A DNA stretch of 64,000 bases, taken from the NCBI GenBank assembly GCA_046350555.1, contig JAXMAF010000010.1:141932-205931 (forward strand). Direction: 5' to 3'. Source of the stretch: JAXMAF01 sp046350555 (GTDB taxonomy: Bacteria > Planctomycetota > Phycisphaerae > Phycisphaerales > SM1A02). The notes under the pieces were generated by a model, which saw only the letters and a program-made list of their open reading frames with translations, made no database searches and was not told the DNA's origin. Positions within the stretch are counted from its first letter, which is position 1, and the number at the start of each line of letters is the position of its first letter. Shown here in pieces: positions 43,530 through 52,603 of the stretch. Made by a program: the position numbers and the translations under genes.

Positions 43530-43808
43530 ATGTCGACGAAATCAACGCAGAATGCAGGCCGTGGCGGCGGCGAGCGGCCCGTTCGACCCGACGAACGCGA
43601 GGAGATGGTTCGCTACCGCGCGTACGAGATCTATCTCGCGCGAGTGGCAAGCGGCGCCTCGGGTGATGCGCATTCGGATTGGTTCCAGGCCGCGGGCGAC
43701 ATCGATCGGACCGAGGACCGGAGGATCACCACGACCGACACGCCGATGCCGAAGCGGACATCGTCGGCTCGGCGCCAGGGCGCCCACAGGCATGGTGATT
43801 CCCAATGA
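43530..43808 (+). CDS. DUF2934 small protein
   Basis: A 92-residue protein with the DUF2934 core: RYRAYEIYLARVASGASGDAHSDWFQAAGDI (about 28-58). The core is flanked by charged, disordered ends. Function unknown, but DUF2934 genes often sit in carbohydrate or glycogen loci. Its stop overlaps the start of the GH13 gene (ATGA, 43805-43808), which suggests coupled translation. Confidence 0.7.
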   Translation: MSTKSTQNAGRGGGERPVRPDEREEMVRYRAYEIYLARVASGASGDAHSDWFQAAGDIDRTEDRRITTTDTPMPKRTSSARRQGAHRHGDSQ

Positions 43809-45586
43809 GCGCCAAGTCGTCATCCGACGTGGAACTCCTTCGCATCGGTGCGGGAGCGCGACCGCGCCTCGGTGGCGAGTCGGGCCGGACGATCTGGCGC
43901 GCCGCGATACCGAATCTCCCGGAACGGCCGCGGACGCCTGTGATCGGCCCGTCGATCCGCCGCTCGTATCCGGTCGGGCGCCAGGAGTTCTCGCGTGCGT
44001 ACCAGGGCCGCGTCCTTGAACTCTCGGTCACGTCGGACATCGCGCCACCCGAAGGCATGGTCCTGTGTCTGGAAACGTCGCTCAACGCGCCGGAGCAGAG
44101 CGCCCTCGCGACGTTGCCGTTCGAGCGAATCGACGATCACTCCTTTCGCTGCCGGGTCACGCCCGAGCGCCAGGGACTCTTCTGGTTCCGCGCCCGCGCA
44201 TCGGCCGACGGGGGCGTCAGTTGGATCCGGGACGCGGCCCCCGACGCCTGGGTCATGGTCGACCCCCCGCAGATCGAGGGGCTGACGCTCTACACGCTGA
44301 TCCCGACGGTCTCCGGAAGCATCGCCGACTGGACGTCGGACCTCGACCGAATCAGGGACATGGGCTTCAACGCCGTGCACGTGCTTCCGGTGATCCGGCT
44401 GGACGATTCGCAGAGCCCCTATGCGGCGAAGGATCTCTTCGACGTCGATCACGCCTATTTGATGGCCGGGGCGCGCGGAGACGGGCTGGAGCAGCTCGAG
44501 GAGTTCATCGCGCGGGCCAGGGAGCTTCGGCTGGCGCTGTGCTTCGACCTGGTCCTGAACCACGTTGGCGTTCACAGCACCATGGCACGCCGGGCGCCGG
44601 CGTGGATTGTTCCCGACCAGAACAGCCCTGACGGCAACAAGCGCGCGCGCTACTGGGCGGAGGGCGGTTGGCACACGTGGGACGACCTGGTGCTCGTCAA
44701 CTACGAGCATTCCTCCGACGTCATCAGGGCCGAGGTCTGGGAATACATGACCCAGTATGCGCTCTTCTGGGCACGCTACGCCGAGCAGACCGGGGGCCTC
44801 GTGCGATTCGACAACCTGCATTCAAGCCACCCCGAGTTCATCAAGAGCATCGCGCGCAGGCTGCTGCTCGAGTGCCCGTCCCTGGGCACGCTCGCGGAGT
44901 ACTTCACCGACGACGTGACGCTGCTCAACAACGTGTCGGAGTGGGCGCTCAATCTCGTTCTGGCCACGCCGTGGGGCAACAGGTTCGTGCCGGAGCTGCG
45001 CCGGTACCTCCGGTACATCCACCGGCTCTCCGATCGCATTCGGTACTTCATGCCCATCACGTCCCACGACTCGGGCTCGCCGGCTCAGGAGTTCGGGGCC
45101 GCCGAATCCACCATCCCCCGCTATGTCGCGTGCGCCCTGCTTGGAACCGGCAGCACGGGAATGCCACAAGGTGTCGAGTGGGGGGTGTCGGAGAAGATTG
45201 GCTTCATCGGGGTCCGGCCGCGGGAATCGCCCTCCGCCGAGCCCAGGTTCGCCTGGCTGATCCGGTCCGTGAACCACTTGCTTGCGGCGCATGTGGCGTT
45301 CCGGCAGGGCGGGAACTGCGAGTTCGTCGACCATGAGCACGACGCGGTCATCGCCGCGTTCCGGAGCGATCCGGAGCGACCCGGGCGCGGATTCCTGGTT
45401 GCGTGCAACTTCGACATCCACCGTTCGCAGCGGCTGAGCTGCGACCTTGCCGGCGAGATGGATCACGCCGGCCGGATCGAGGGCCGCGAGCGGCTGGCCG
45501 AACACGACGCGAGCTTCGACAAGCCGGTGGTGCCGCTGGATCTTCCGCCTTGCGGGGCGGTCGTGTGGGAGCTCAGGCCAGCCTGA
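43805..45586 (+). CDS. GH13 alpha-glucan enzyme, debranching-type glucanotransferase-like
   Basis: A 593-residue GH13 protein with a beta-sandwich N-terminal domain (about 50-155) and a TIM barrel. Conserved regions are FNAVHVLPVI, FDLVLNHVG, GLVRFDNLHSSHPEF (nucleophile Asp), LGTLAEYFTDD (acid Glu) and PITSHDSG (third Asp), so the catalytic triad is complete. The RFDNLHS and AEYFTDD segments resemble the GH13 glucanotransferase half of eukaryotic-type debranching enzyme more than typical amylases. It is predicted to transfer or cut alpha-glucan branches before phosphorolysis. The alpha-1,6-glucosidase (GH133) half is absent here. Confidence 0.8.
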   Translation: MSAKSSSDVELLRIGAGARPRLGGESGRTIWRAAIPNLPERPRTPVIGPSIRRSYPVGRQEFSRAYQGRVLELSVTSDIAPPEGMVLCLETSLNAPEQSALATLPFERIDDHSFRCRVTPERQGLFWFRARASADGGVSWIRDAAPDAWVMVDPPQIEGLTLYTLIPTVSGSIADWTSDLDRIRDMGFNAVHVLPVIRLDDSQSPYAAKDLFDVDHAYLMAGARGDGLEQLEEFIARARELRLALCFDLVLNHVGVHSTMARRAPAWIVPDQNSPDGNKRARYWAEGGWHTWDDLVLVNYEHSSDVIRAEVWEYMTQYALFWARYAEQTGGLVRFDNLHSSHPEFIKSIARRLLLECPSLGTLAEYFTDDVTLLNNVSEWALNLVLATPWGNRFVPELRRYLRYIHRLSDRIRYFMPITSHDSGSPAQEFGAAESTIPRYVACALLGTGSTGMPQGVEWGVSEKIGFIGVRPRESPSAEPRFAWLIRSVNHLLAAHVAFRQGGNCEFVDHEHDAVIAAFRSDPERPGRGFLVACNFDIHRSQRLSCDLAGEMDHAGRIEGRERLAEHDASFDKPVVPLDLPPCGAVVWELRPA

Positions 45587-45679
45587 AAAGGAGCTTCGAT
45601 GGAACTACTCGTTACTGGTTACTGGTTACTGGTTACTGGAGGGAGCTCAGGCCAGCCTGAGAAGGAGTTTCGATGGAAC
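45567..45679 (+). repeat. 39-bp direct repeats around a period-7 array
   Basis: Two 39-bp copies (45567-45605 and 45641-45679, two mismatches) flank four TTACTGG heptamers at 45612-45639. Each 39-mer contains an AGGAG site and ATGGAAC, so the ribosome binding site and start of glgP exist twice. The first copy holds the end of the GH13 gene and could start a short peptide from 45599. The second copy drives glgP at 45673. Confidence 0.9.
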
Positions 45680-47355
45680 CGCATCCGACCGTTGCGTATT
45701 TCACGATGGAGATCGCCCTCGATCCGCGCATGCCGACCTACAGCGGCGGACTCGGTGTGCTCGCCGGCGACGCGGTGCGGTCGGCCGCAGACCTGCGCGT
45801 GCCGATGGTCGCCGTGACCCTGCTCCACAGGCGCGGCTACTTCGTGCAGCGCCTCGACGAGTCGGGGAATCAGACGGAGACGCCGGCGCTGTGGAACGTT
45901 GAGGAGTTCCTGCGCGAGCTGCCGGCGCAGGTCACGGTGGCGATTCAAGGCCGGAGCGTCGCCGTGCGCGCGTGGTGCCGGGAAGTCGAGGGCGTCCGCG
46001 GCGGGCGTGTACCCGTGCTCTTCCTGGACACCGATCTGCCTGAGAACGCGCCGCAGGATCGGGAACTCACGCACTCGTTGTATGGCGGCGATCGGCGCTA
46101 CCGCCTCTGCCAGGAGGTGGTCCTCGGGGTGGGCGGTGTGCGGTTGCTGCACGCCCTGGGATACCACGACATCGCTCGCTACCACATGAACGAAGGGCAC
46201 GCTGCGCTGCTCGCCGCCGAGCTCCTGCGGCAGACCATGTCAATGCAGGGGGAGACCCGGGTCACCGACGATGCGATCGCCGCGGTCCGCCGGAAGTGTG
46301 TGTTCACGACGCACACGCCGGTCCCGGCCGGACACGATGTCTTCCCGCTCGACCTCGCCAGGGAGGTCATGGGGCGGCATGACGCACTGGAGGTCAGCGG
46401 TCTCTTCACGCACGACGGCCTCCTGAACATGACCTATGCGGCGCTCAACCTGAGCCATTACGTCAACGGTGTGGCCAAGCGACACGGCGAGGTGTCGCGG
46501 GAGATGTTCGGCTCCGAGTCCGTCGACTCGGTCACCAATGGCGTTCACCTGGCCACCTGGGCTGCGCCGGCATTCCGCGAGCTCTTCGATCGCTACATCG
46601 AAGGCTGGAAGTCCGACAACGCCAGCCTGCGCTTCGCCGTGCACATCCCGGCGGATGGGATCCGCGCCGCGCACGAGCGATGCAAGCGCGAGCTCCTTGA
46701 TCGCGTGAAGACCCAGTCCGGCGTGGCGCTGGACGCCGACACGCTGACCATTGGTTACGGCCGACGCGCCACCGCCTACAAGCGACCAACGCTGCTCATG
46801 GACGATCCCGCGCGGCTGCGCCAGATCGCCGAGCGCGTCGGGAAGCTCCAGGTCGTGTATGCGGGCAAGGCGCACCCGAACGACGATGCGGGCAAGGAGC
46901 TCGTCCGCGATGTGTTCCGATCCATCGGCGCGCTCCGAGGTGCCGTCCAGGCGGCCTACCTGCCGAATTACGACATGGAGCTGGGCCGGTTGATGACGGC
47001 CGGCTGCGATCTGTGGTTGAACACACCAGAGCCGCCGATGGAGGCGTCGGGCACCAGCGGGATGAAGGCAGCCGTGAACGGCGTTCCGTCCCTGAGCATG
47101 CTCGATGGATGGTGGGTGGAGGGATGCATCGAGGGCGTGACCGGCTGGTCGATCGGGGAGGCCGGGGGCGAACACGACCGGAAGCGCGACGCCGAGGCGC
47201 TCTACGCCAAGCTGGAGCGGACGATCGTCCCCATGTACTACGGCGACCCGGCCAGCTATGTCCGCGTGATGAAGGGGGCGATCGTGCTGAATGCCTCCTT
47301 CTTCAACACCGAGCGGATGATGCACCAGTACATCACCAAGGCCTATTTCTCGTGA
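45673..47355 (+). CDS. glgP: alpha-glucan phosphorylase (short GT35 form)
   Basis: PLP-dependent enzyme releasing glucose-1-phosphate from alpha-glucan. It is 560 residues long, the short form found in archaea and many bacteria, not the ~800-residue MalP type. Recognisable parts are VAYFTMEIALDPRMPTYSGGLGVLAGD, RYHMNEGHAALLAAELLR, CVFTTHTPVPAGHD, TNGVHLATWAAP, VYAGKAHPNDDAGKELV and EASGTSGMKAAVNG with the PLP-binding Lys465. AAGGAG at 45663-45668 precedes ATG 45673. It probably works with the upstream GH13 enzyme on glucan made by the GT4 enzyme. Confidence 0.9.
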   Translation: MEPHPTVAYFTMEIALDPRMPTYSGGLGVLAGDAVRSAADLRVPMVAVTLLHRRGYFVQRLDESGNQTETPALWNVEEFLRELPAQVTVAIQGRSVAVRAWCREVEGVRGGRVPVLFLDTDLPENAPQDRELTHSLYGGDRRYRLCQEVVLGVGGVRLLHALGYHDIARYHMNEGHAALLAAELLRQTMSMQGETRVTDDAIAAVRRKCVFTTHTPVPAGHDVFPLDLAREVMGRHDALEVSGLFTHDGLLNMTYAALNLSHYVNGVAKRHGEVSREMFGSESVDSVTNGVHLATWAAPAFRELFDRYIEGWKSDNASLRFAVHIPADGIRAAHERCKRELLDRVKTQSGVALDADTLTIGYGRRATAYKRPTLLMDDPARLRQIAERVGKLQVVYAGKAHPNDDAGKELVRDVFRSIGALRGAVQAAYLPNYDMELGRLMTAGCDLWLNTPEPPMEASGTSGMKAAVNGVPSLSMLDGWWVEGCIEGVTGWSIGEAGGEHDRKRDAEALYAKLERTIVPMYYGDPASYVRVMKGAIVLNASFFNTERMMHQYITKAYFS

Positions 47356-47432
47356 ATGCCATGACGTGGAGAGCACGGGATTGAATCAATTTGAGTCCGT
47401 TGGATGGACGCGTCCGCGTTGATGCTTCGCCG

Positions 47433-48674
47433 ATGGCCGCTGCCGAATCAATCCTCGTCCTGAACGCCGGCTCGTCGAGCCTGAAGTTCTCGGTCTTCGT
47501 CGCGGGCGAGGGCCTGGAGCCGGTCGCGCGGGGTCAGGTCTCGGGGCTGGCGGAGGCGCCCGTTCTCCGCGCGGTGGATCGCGAGGGTCGGGTCCTTGTC
47601 GAGGAGTCGTGCGGGCAGGCTGGCCTCGGCCACGCCGCGGCCATGGACGTTCTGCTGTCGTGGTGCCAACGGAAGAACGTGCTGGGCCGCCAACTGGTCG
47701 CGGCGGGGCATCGAGTGGTCCACGGCGGCGAGAAGCTCGTCAGGCCGGTCCGCATCGACGCCCAGGTGCTCGCGGCGGTCGAGGCGCTCACGTCGCTGGC
47801 GCCGCTGCACCAGGCGCATTGCATCGCCGCGATCCGGGCTCTGGCCGCCGCGGCGCCGGACCTGCCCCAGGTGTCCTGCTTCGACACCTCGTTCCATCGC
47901 ACCCAGCCAGCCCTCGCGCAGGCGTTTGCGATCCCGCGCGAGTATCTGAAGCAGGGCGTGCGGCGCTACGGGTTCCACGGGTTGTCCTACGAGTACGTCG
48001 CGCTGACATTCCCCAGCGTCGACTCCAAGGCGGCCACCGGACGGACCATCGTTGCGCACCTGGGCAGCGGCGCCAGCCTCTGCGCCATGCGGTGCTGCAA
48101 GAGCATTGCAACCACGATGGGCTTTTCCGCTGCCGATGGACTGGTCATGGGCACCCAGTGCGGCTCGATCGACCCGGGTGTTCTCCTCTACCTCCAGCGA
48201 TACGCCCAGCTCGATCTGCCCGAACTGGAACGGCTGCTCTACGAGCGGTCCGGACTCCTTGGCTTCTCCGGCATCTCCGCGGACATGCGCACGCTCCTGA
48301 ACAGCGACGACCCCCGCGCCGGCCAGGCGATCGATCTCTTCGTCTACCGCGCCGCGCGCGAGATCGGTGCGATGGCGGCCGTGCTGGGCGGGTTGGATGC
48401 GATCGTGTTCACTGGCGGAATCGGGGAAGGCGCCTCCTCCGTCCGATCGGCGATCTGCCGGGCCTGCCGGTGGCTCGGAGTCGATCTCGACGAAGCGGCA
48501 AACGCTCTTGGCGGTCCTCGGATCACAACGCCGGCGAGCCGGGTCGCCGCGTGGGTCGTGCCAACGAACGAGGAGCTGATGATCGCGCGGCACACCATCC
48601 GTGTGCTTGGGCTCAACGGCTGGATGAACGGCATGGACGGCATGGCCAGGCCGGATCGCGAGAGGGCGAAATGA
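47433..48674 (+). CDS. ackA: acetate kinase
   Basis: Interconverts acetyl phosphate and ADP with acetate and ATP. The 413-residue protein has ILVLNAGSSSLKFSVF, GHRVVHGGE, SCFDTSFHR, AHLGSGASLCAM, GLVMGTQCGSIDPG (usually MGTRxGDIDP) and IVFTGGIGEGASSVR. ATG 47433 is preferred; an in-frame TTG at 47391 would add 14 residues without a good Shine-Dalgarno. No pta or phosphoketolase is encoded nearby, so acetyl phosphate must come from elsewhere. The stop overlaps the next start (48671-48674). Confidence 0.92.
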   Translation: MAAAESILVLNAGSSSLKFSVFVAGEGLEPVARGQVSGLAEAPVLRAVDREGRVLVEESCGQAGLGHAAAMDVLLSWCQRKNVLGRQLVAAGHRVVHGGEKLVRPVRIDAQVLAAVEALTSLAPLHQAHCIAAIRALAAAAPDLPQVSCFDTSFHRTQPALAQAFAIPREYLKQGVRRYGFHGLSYEYVALTFPSVDSKAATGRTIVAHLGSGASLCAMRCCKSIATTMGFSAADGLVMGTQCGSIDPGVLLYLQRYAQLDLPELERLLYERSGLLGFSGISADMRTLLNSDDPRAGQAIDLFVYRAAREIGAMAAVLGGLDAIVFTGGIGEGASSVRSAICRACRWLGVDLDEAANALGGPRITTPASRVAAWVVPTNEELMIARHTIRVLGLNGWMNGMDGMARPDRERAK

Positions 48675-50347
48675 ACTGGCCGCTCGATCTTCGCCAGGCG
48701 AACCCAACGGCGCACGCCCTCGCGCTCATCTCCATCGTCTGCGCGGCTGGATTGCTGCTGGGCAACGTGAAGGTGAGAGGAATCGGCCTGGGCACGGCGG
48801 GTGTGCTGTTCGCGGGCATCGTCGCGGGTGCGACCAGCCGGCCGATCGAGGGGCACACGCTCGCGTTCGTGAAGGAGTTCGGCCTGGTCGTCTTCGTCTT
48901 CGGCATCGGGCTTCAGCTCGGGCCCGGCTTCCTCGCGTCGTTGCGCGGAACGGGCGTGCGACTGAACCTCTTGGCTGCGCTCATCGTCGTCCTGGGCGCC
49001 GTGATTGCGGCGGGCCTGGGTCGCGTGCTCGGGCTCGATCCGGCTTCGGTTCCGGGCGTCTTCTCGGGAGCGACCACGAACACGCCATCGCTCGGAGCCG
49101 CGCAACAGACGCTTTCCAGGCTGCCGGGAATCTCCGAGGATCGGGCTGCGCTGCCCACGCTCGCGTACGCCGTGACGTATCCCACCGCCATCATGGGGAT
49201 GATCGCGGCGATCCTCCTGCTCAAGGGCGTGTTCCGTCTCGATCCGCGGGGCGACGCCGAGCGGATCGCGGCGACGCAGCACCGTCTTGTCGAGCCGCTC
49301 GAGCGGCGGACGCTCGTCGTGGCCAACGCCGAATTCGAAGGTGTCCCTGCCGGCTCGGTCGGCGATCGCGCGGGTGCGGGCATCGTCGTCTCGCGCATCC
49401 GGCCCTCGGCCGAGGCCAAGGTGCGGGTGGCGACCCCTGAGCACATCCTGCAACGGGGCGATCTCCTGCTGGCGGTCGGTACTGCAAGGGATCTCGATCG
49501 CTGCGAAGTGCTTCTCGGGGGCGCCAGCGACGAGGACCTGATGGAGTCCCCTGGCCGCATCACGCATCGGCGCGTCCTGGTGACGAGCAAGGCGGTGCTG
49601 GGGAAGACCGTCGGCGAGGTCGGTTTGCAGCACTTGCACGGTGTCGTGGTGACGCGCGTCACACGAGCGGATCTCGAGATGACGGCCGTGCCCGACCTGC
49701 GCCTTCAGTTCGGCGATGTCGTGCACGTTGTCGGCGAGCCGGAGGGCGTGCGCAAGTCGGCCGAGATCCTCGGCGATTCCCTCAAGGCCCTGAACCAGAC
49801 CCATTTCGTTCCGTTGTTCGCCGGCGTCGTTCTGGCGATTGCCCTGGGCACGCTGCCCATTCCGGTTCCGGGCATGCCGCAGCCGCTCACGCTGGGCCTC
49901 GCGGCCGGTGCCCTCATCGTGTCGATGCTGATCGGTCGCCTGGGCCGCGTCGGGCCGCTGGCCCCGCACATGCCGCTCAACGCCAACCTGACCCTGCGCG
50001 AACTCGGGATCGCGCTCTTCTTCGCCAGCGTCGGGCTCACGGCCGGTCCGGCATTCTTCCAGGTGGTGCTGAGCGAACGCGGCCTGCTGTGGATGGCAAC
50101 CGGACTCTGCGTGACGATCGTGCCGCTCGTCGCGGTCGGCGCCGCGGCGATCGCAATCGGCAAGTTGGACTTCGTCACGCTCTCGGGACTGCTCGCGGGC
50201 AGCATGACCGATCCCCCGGCGCTCGCCTTCGCAACCAACATGTGCGACTCCGACGCACCAATGACGTCATATGCGGCGGTCTATCCCCTGACGACGCTGC
50301 TGCGAATCCTCGCGGCTCAGATCCTGGCGATCAGCCTGTGCGGGTGA
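48671..50347 (+). CDS. AspT/YidE-family transporter with TrkA-C domains
   Basis: A 558-residue membrane protein with two membrane halves (about 15-195 and 385-558) around a cytoplasmic part with two TrkA-C-like domains (for example RRTLVVANAEFEGVPAGSVGDRA and RRVLVTSKAVLGKTVGEVGLQ). The halves share motifs: VFSGATTNTPSLGAAQQTL and LLAGSMTDPPALAFATN. This is the aspartate:alanine exchanger (AAEx) superfamily, with YbjL/YidE as close relatives. The substrate is not known; carboxylate exchange would fit acetate kinase upstream (inference). ATGA overlap with ackA. Confidence 0.85.
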   Translation: MNWPLDLRQANPTAHALALISIVCAAGLLLGNVKVRGIGLGTAGVLFAGIVAGATSRPIEGHTLAFVKEFGLVVFVFGIGLQLGPGFLASLRGTGVRLNLLAALIVVLGAVIAAGLGRVLGLDPASVPGVFSGATTNTPSLGAAQQTLSRLPGISEDRAALPTLAYAVTYPTAIMGMIAAILLLKGVFRLDPRGDAERIAATQHRLVEPLERRTLVVANAEFEGVPAGSVGDRAGAGIVVSRIRPSAEAKVRVATPEHILQRGDLLLAVGTARDLDRCEVLLGGASDEDLMESPGRITHRRVLVTSKAVLGKTVGEVGLQHLHGVVVTRVTRADLEMTAVPDLRLQFGDVVHVVGEPEGVRKSAEILGDSLKALNQTHFVPLFAGVVLAIALGTLPIPVPGMPQPLTLGLAAGALIVSMLIGRLGRVGPLAPHMPLNANLTLRELGIALFFASVGLTAGPAFFQVVLSERGLLWMATGLCVTIVPLVAVGAAAIAIGKLDFVTLSGLLAGSMTDPPALAFATNMCDSDAPMTSYAAVYPLTTLLRILAAQILAISLCG

Positions 50348-50355
50348 GGCGATCC

Positions 50356-51690
50356 ATGTGCGCAATGCCGAGCAACCGCTTGATCGTGCAGCCCATGCAT
50401 GGCGCGCTGCGGGCGACTCCGCGCCACGGCGACGCGACGCCGTGGCGTCCCCGCGCGACGCGGGCGGCGGTGGCGCTCTTGGTCGCGGTGGCTTCCGGCT
50501 GCGCCATCCCGACGTCCCGCCGCCCGGTCCCCGAGCCGCTGATCGACTCGGTGCACGTCGTCGACCTGCCGGGCGATGTGCGCTCGTGGGGCGACCGGCA
50601 GACCGAGACCTTCCGGCAGGGTCTCGCCGCCTCCGTCCAGCAGGCGGAGCTGACCTATGGCGTCGAAACACCGGTCAGCGTGCTGGCGATCAGCGGAGGC
50701 GGTTCCGACGGCGCCTTCGCCGCGGGCCTGTTGTGCGGGTGGACGGAGCACGGGACTCGACCGGTGTTCCGCGTCGTGTCGGGCGTGAGTGTCGGCGCCA
50801 TCGTCGCGCCCTTCGCCTTCCTGGGCAGCGGCTACGACGACCGGCTTCGGGAGATGGCCACCTGTGCGACGAAGGAGCACGTGTTCCGCATGAAGTTGCC
50901 GACCGAGATCCTCACCGGCGACTCCGTGGCGGACAACGCCCCGCTGGCCCGCTTCCTGAGCCGCTATATCGACGGCGACCTTCTCCAGGCGGTCGCGATC
51001 GAGCACGCCAAGGGTCGGCGCCTGTACGTCGCGACCACCAACATCGATGCCGGCCGCCCGGTCATCTGGGACATGGGCGCGATCGCCGCCAGCGGCTCGC
51101 CCCGAGCGCTGCGCGTCTTTCGCGAGGTCATCCTGGCGTCGGCCGCGGTTCCCGTGTTCTACCCGCCGAGCTACATCGAGGTGGAGTGCGACGGCCAGAC
51201 GTACGACGAGATGCACGTCGACGGCGGCGTGACGGGCCAGATCCTCCTGTACGGGCAGGCGCTGTCGACGCGGGAAGTCGTCCCGGATGGGACACGGCCG
51301 CACACCACGTACTACATCATCCGCAACGGCAGGTTCGCCAGCGACTACGAGCCCGTCAAGCCCAGCATCGAGGGCGTCGCGTCGCGATCGGTCACCCGGG
51401 CGATTCAGGCGCACGGCGTCGGAGACCTCTGGCAGGCGTACGCGACCTGCTGGCGGGATGCCATGGATTTCCGTCTGGCTGCGATCCCCGACGACATGCG
51501 TCTGCGCACCGGCGACATGTTCAACGCAAAGACCGTGGCCGAGCTCTTCGAGCGGGGCCGCTCGCTCGCCCACGACGGGTACCCCTGGGCGACCATGCCT
51601 CCGGGAGTGCGCCGATTCGACCCGCCCCCGCTGGCGCAACCGCACGACGCCGATTCAGAAAGGGAACCTCATGCCCCAGACAGGCAATGA
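50356..51690 (+). CDS. patatin-like phospholipase, lipoprotein
   Basis: A 444-residue patatin family hydrolase. Lipobox-like VAVASGC lies at about residue 49, so it is probably lipid-anchored. The patatin parts are the oxyanion loop ISGGGSDGAFAAGLL, GVSVG with nucleophile Ser145, and the catalytic Asp289 in HVDGGV. It hydrolyses acyl esters, probably phospholipids. It begins 8 bp after the transporter gene and overlaps ppk2 by 20 bp, so it belongs to the same transcript. Its link to glucan and phosphate metabolism is unclear. Confidence 0.85.
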   Translation: MCAMPSNRLIVQPMHGALRATPRHGDATPWRPRATRAAVALLVAVASGCAIPTSRRPVPEPLIDSVHVVDLPGDVRSWGDRQTETFRQGLAASVQQAELTYGVETPVSVLAISGGGSDGAFAAGLLCGWTEHGTRPVFRVVSGVSVGAIVAPFAFLGSGYDDRLREMATCATKEHVFRMKLPTEILTGDSVADNAPLARFLSRYIDGDLLQAVAIEHAKGRRLYVATTNIDAGRPVIWDMGAIAASGSPRALRVFREVILASAAVPVFYPPSYIEVECDGQTYDEMHVDGGVTGQILLYGQALSTREVVPDGTRPHTTYYIIRNGRFASDYEPVKPSIEGVASRSVTRAIQAHGVGDLWQAYATCWRDAMDFRLAAIPDDMRLRTGDMFNAKTVAELFERGRSLAHDGYPWATMPPGVRRFDPPPLAQPHDADSEREPHAPDRQ

Positions 51691-52486
51691 CAGCGATCCG
51701 CCGCGCCTGAAGCGCAAGCATTATGAGAAGGAGCTCCGAAAGCTCCAGGCCCGGTTGTGCCTGCTCCAGGATTGGGTCAAGCGCAAGGGCAGTCGCATCG
51801 TCATCGTCTTCGAGGGCCGCGATGCCGCTGGAAAGGGCGGCATGATCAAGGCGATCACCGAGCGGGTCAGCCCCCGCATCGTTCGCGTCGTGGCCCTGCC
51901 GGCACCGTCCGACCGCGAGAAGTCTCAGATGTACATGCAGCGGTACATCCCGCACCTGCCGGCCGCCGGCGAGATCGTGATCTTCGACCGCAGTTGGTAC
52001 AACCGAGCCGGGGTCGAACACGTGATGGGCTTCTGCACCAAGGAGCAGCACAAGCGGTTCCTCGAGCTGTGCCCGGTTGTCGAGCAGTTCATCACCGAGG
52101 CCGACGGCGGGATCCAGCTCATCAAGATCTGGCTGGAGGTGAGCGATCGGGAGCAGAAGCGGCGCTTCGAGGCGCGCATCGACGACCCGCTGCGCCAGTG
52201 GAAGCTCAGCCCGATCGACCTGCCGTCGCGCAGCAAGTGGTTCGACTACTCCCGCGCCCGCGACGTGATGCTCGAGGCGACGGACACCAGGGCGGCGCCG
52301 TGGTACATCCTGCGGTCCGACGACAAGAGGCGCGCCCGCCTGAACTGCATTCGGCACATCCTGGACACCATCCCACACAAGGAGGTGCCGCGCGAGAAGG
52401 TCAAGCTGCCTGCGCGCGAGATGGGCAAGGCCTACGACGACCAATCGCCGCTCGGGAAACGGAGGTTCGTCCGTGAGTTCTACTGA
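51671..52486 (+). CDS. ppk2: polyphosphate kinase 2
   Basis: A 271-residue PPK2 enzyme transferring phosphate between polyphosphate and nucleotides. Walker A is FEGRDAAGKGGMIKA, lid residues follow (ERVSPRIVRVVALPAPSDREK), Walker B is VIFDRSWYNRAGVE, and the C-terminal SPIDLPSRSKWFDYSRARDVML motif is present. Size and sequence fit the single-domain class I type. Start ATG 51671 lies inside the end of the patatin gene, preceded by AGGGAAC. In context it could store or recover the phosphate energy from glucan and acetyl phosphate breakdown. Confidence 0.92.
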   Translation: MPQTGNDSDPPRLKRKHYEKELRKLQARLCLLQDWVKRKGSRIVIVFEGRDAAGKGGMIKAITERVSPRIVRVVALPAPSDREKSQMYMQRYIPHLPAAGEIVIFDRSWYNRAGVEHVMGFCTKEQHKRFLELCPVVEQFITEADGGIQLIKIWLEVSDREQKRRFEARIDDPLRQWKLSPIDLPSRSKWFDYSRARDVMLEATDTRAAPWYILRSDDKRRARLNCIRHILDTIPHKEVPREKVKLPAREMGKAYDDQSPLGKRRFVREFY

Positions 52487-52603
52487 TCGACTCGATCTCG
52501 GTCCGTTCGCACGGAGCGATGCGCGCCTCCGCGCTGCCAACGTCGCGATGGCTGGCCATCCGCTGCCGCGGGCGCTCGCCGCCGCGGTGCGCACGCTCTT
52601 GGA

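Noticed and set aside
46240..47376. Minus-strand frame of 378 codons across glgP
   Set aside because: Antisense shadow; the plus-strand phosphorylase has all family motifs.
47391..48674. Longer acetate kinase from TTG 47391
   Set aside because: The added 14 residues have no counterpart in the family and no Shine-Dalgarno site; ATG 47433 fits better.
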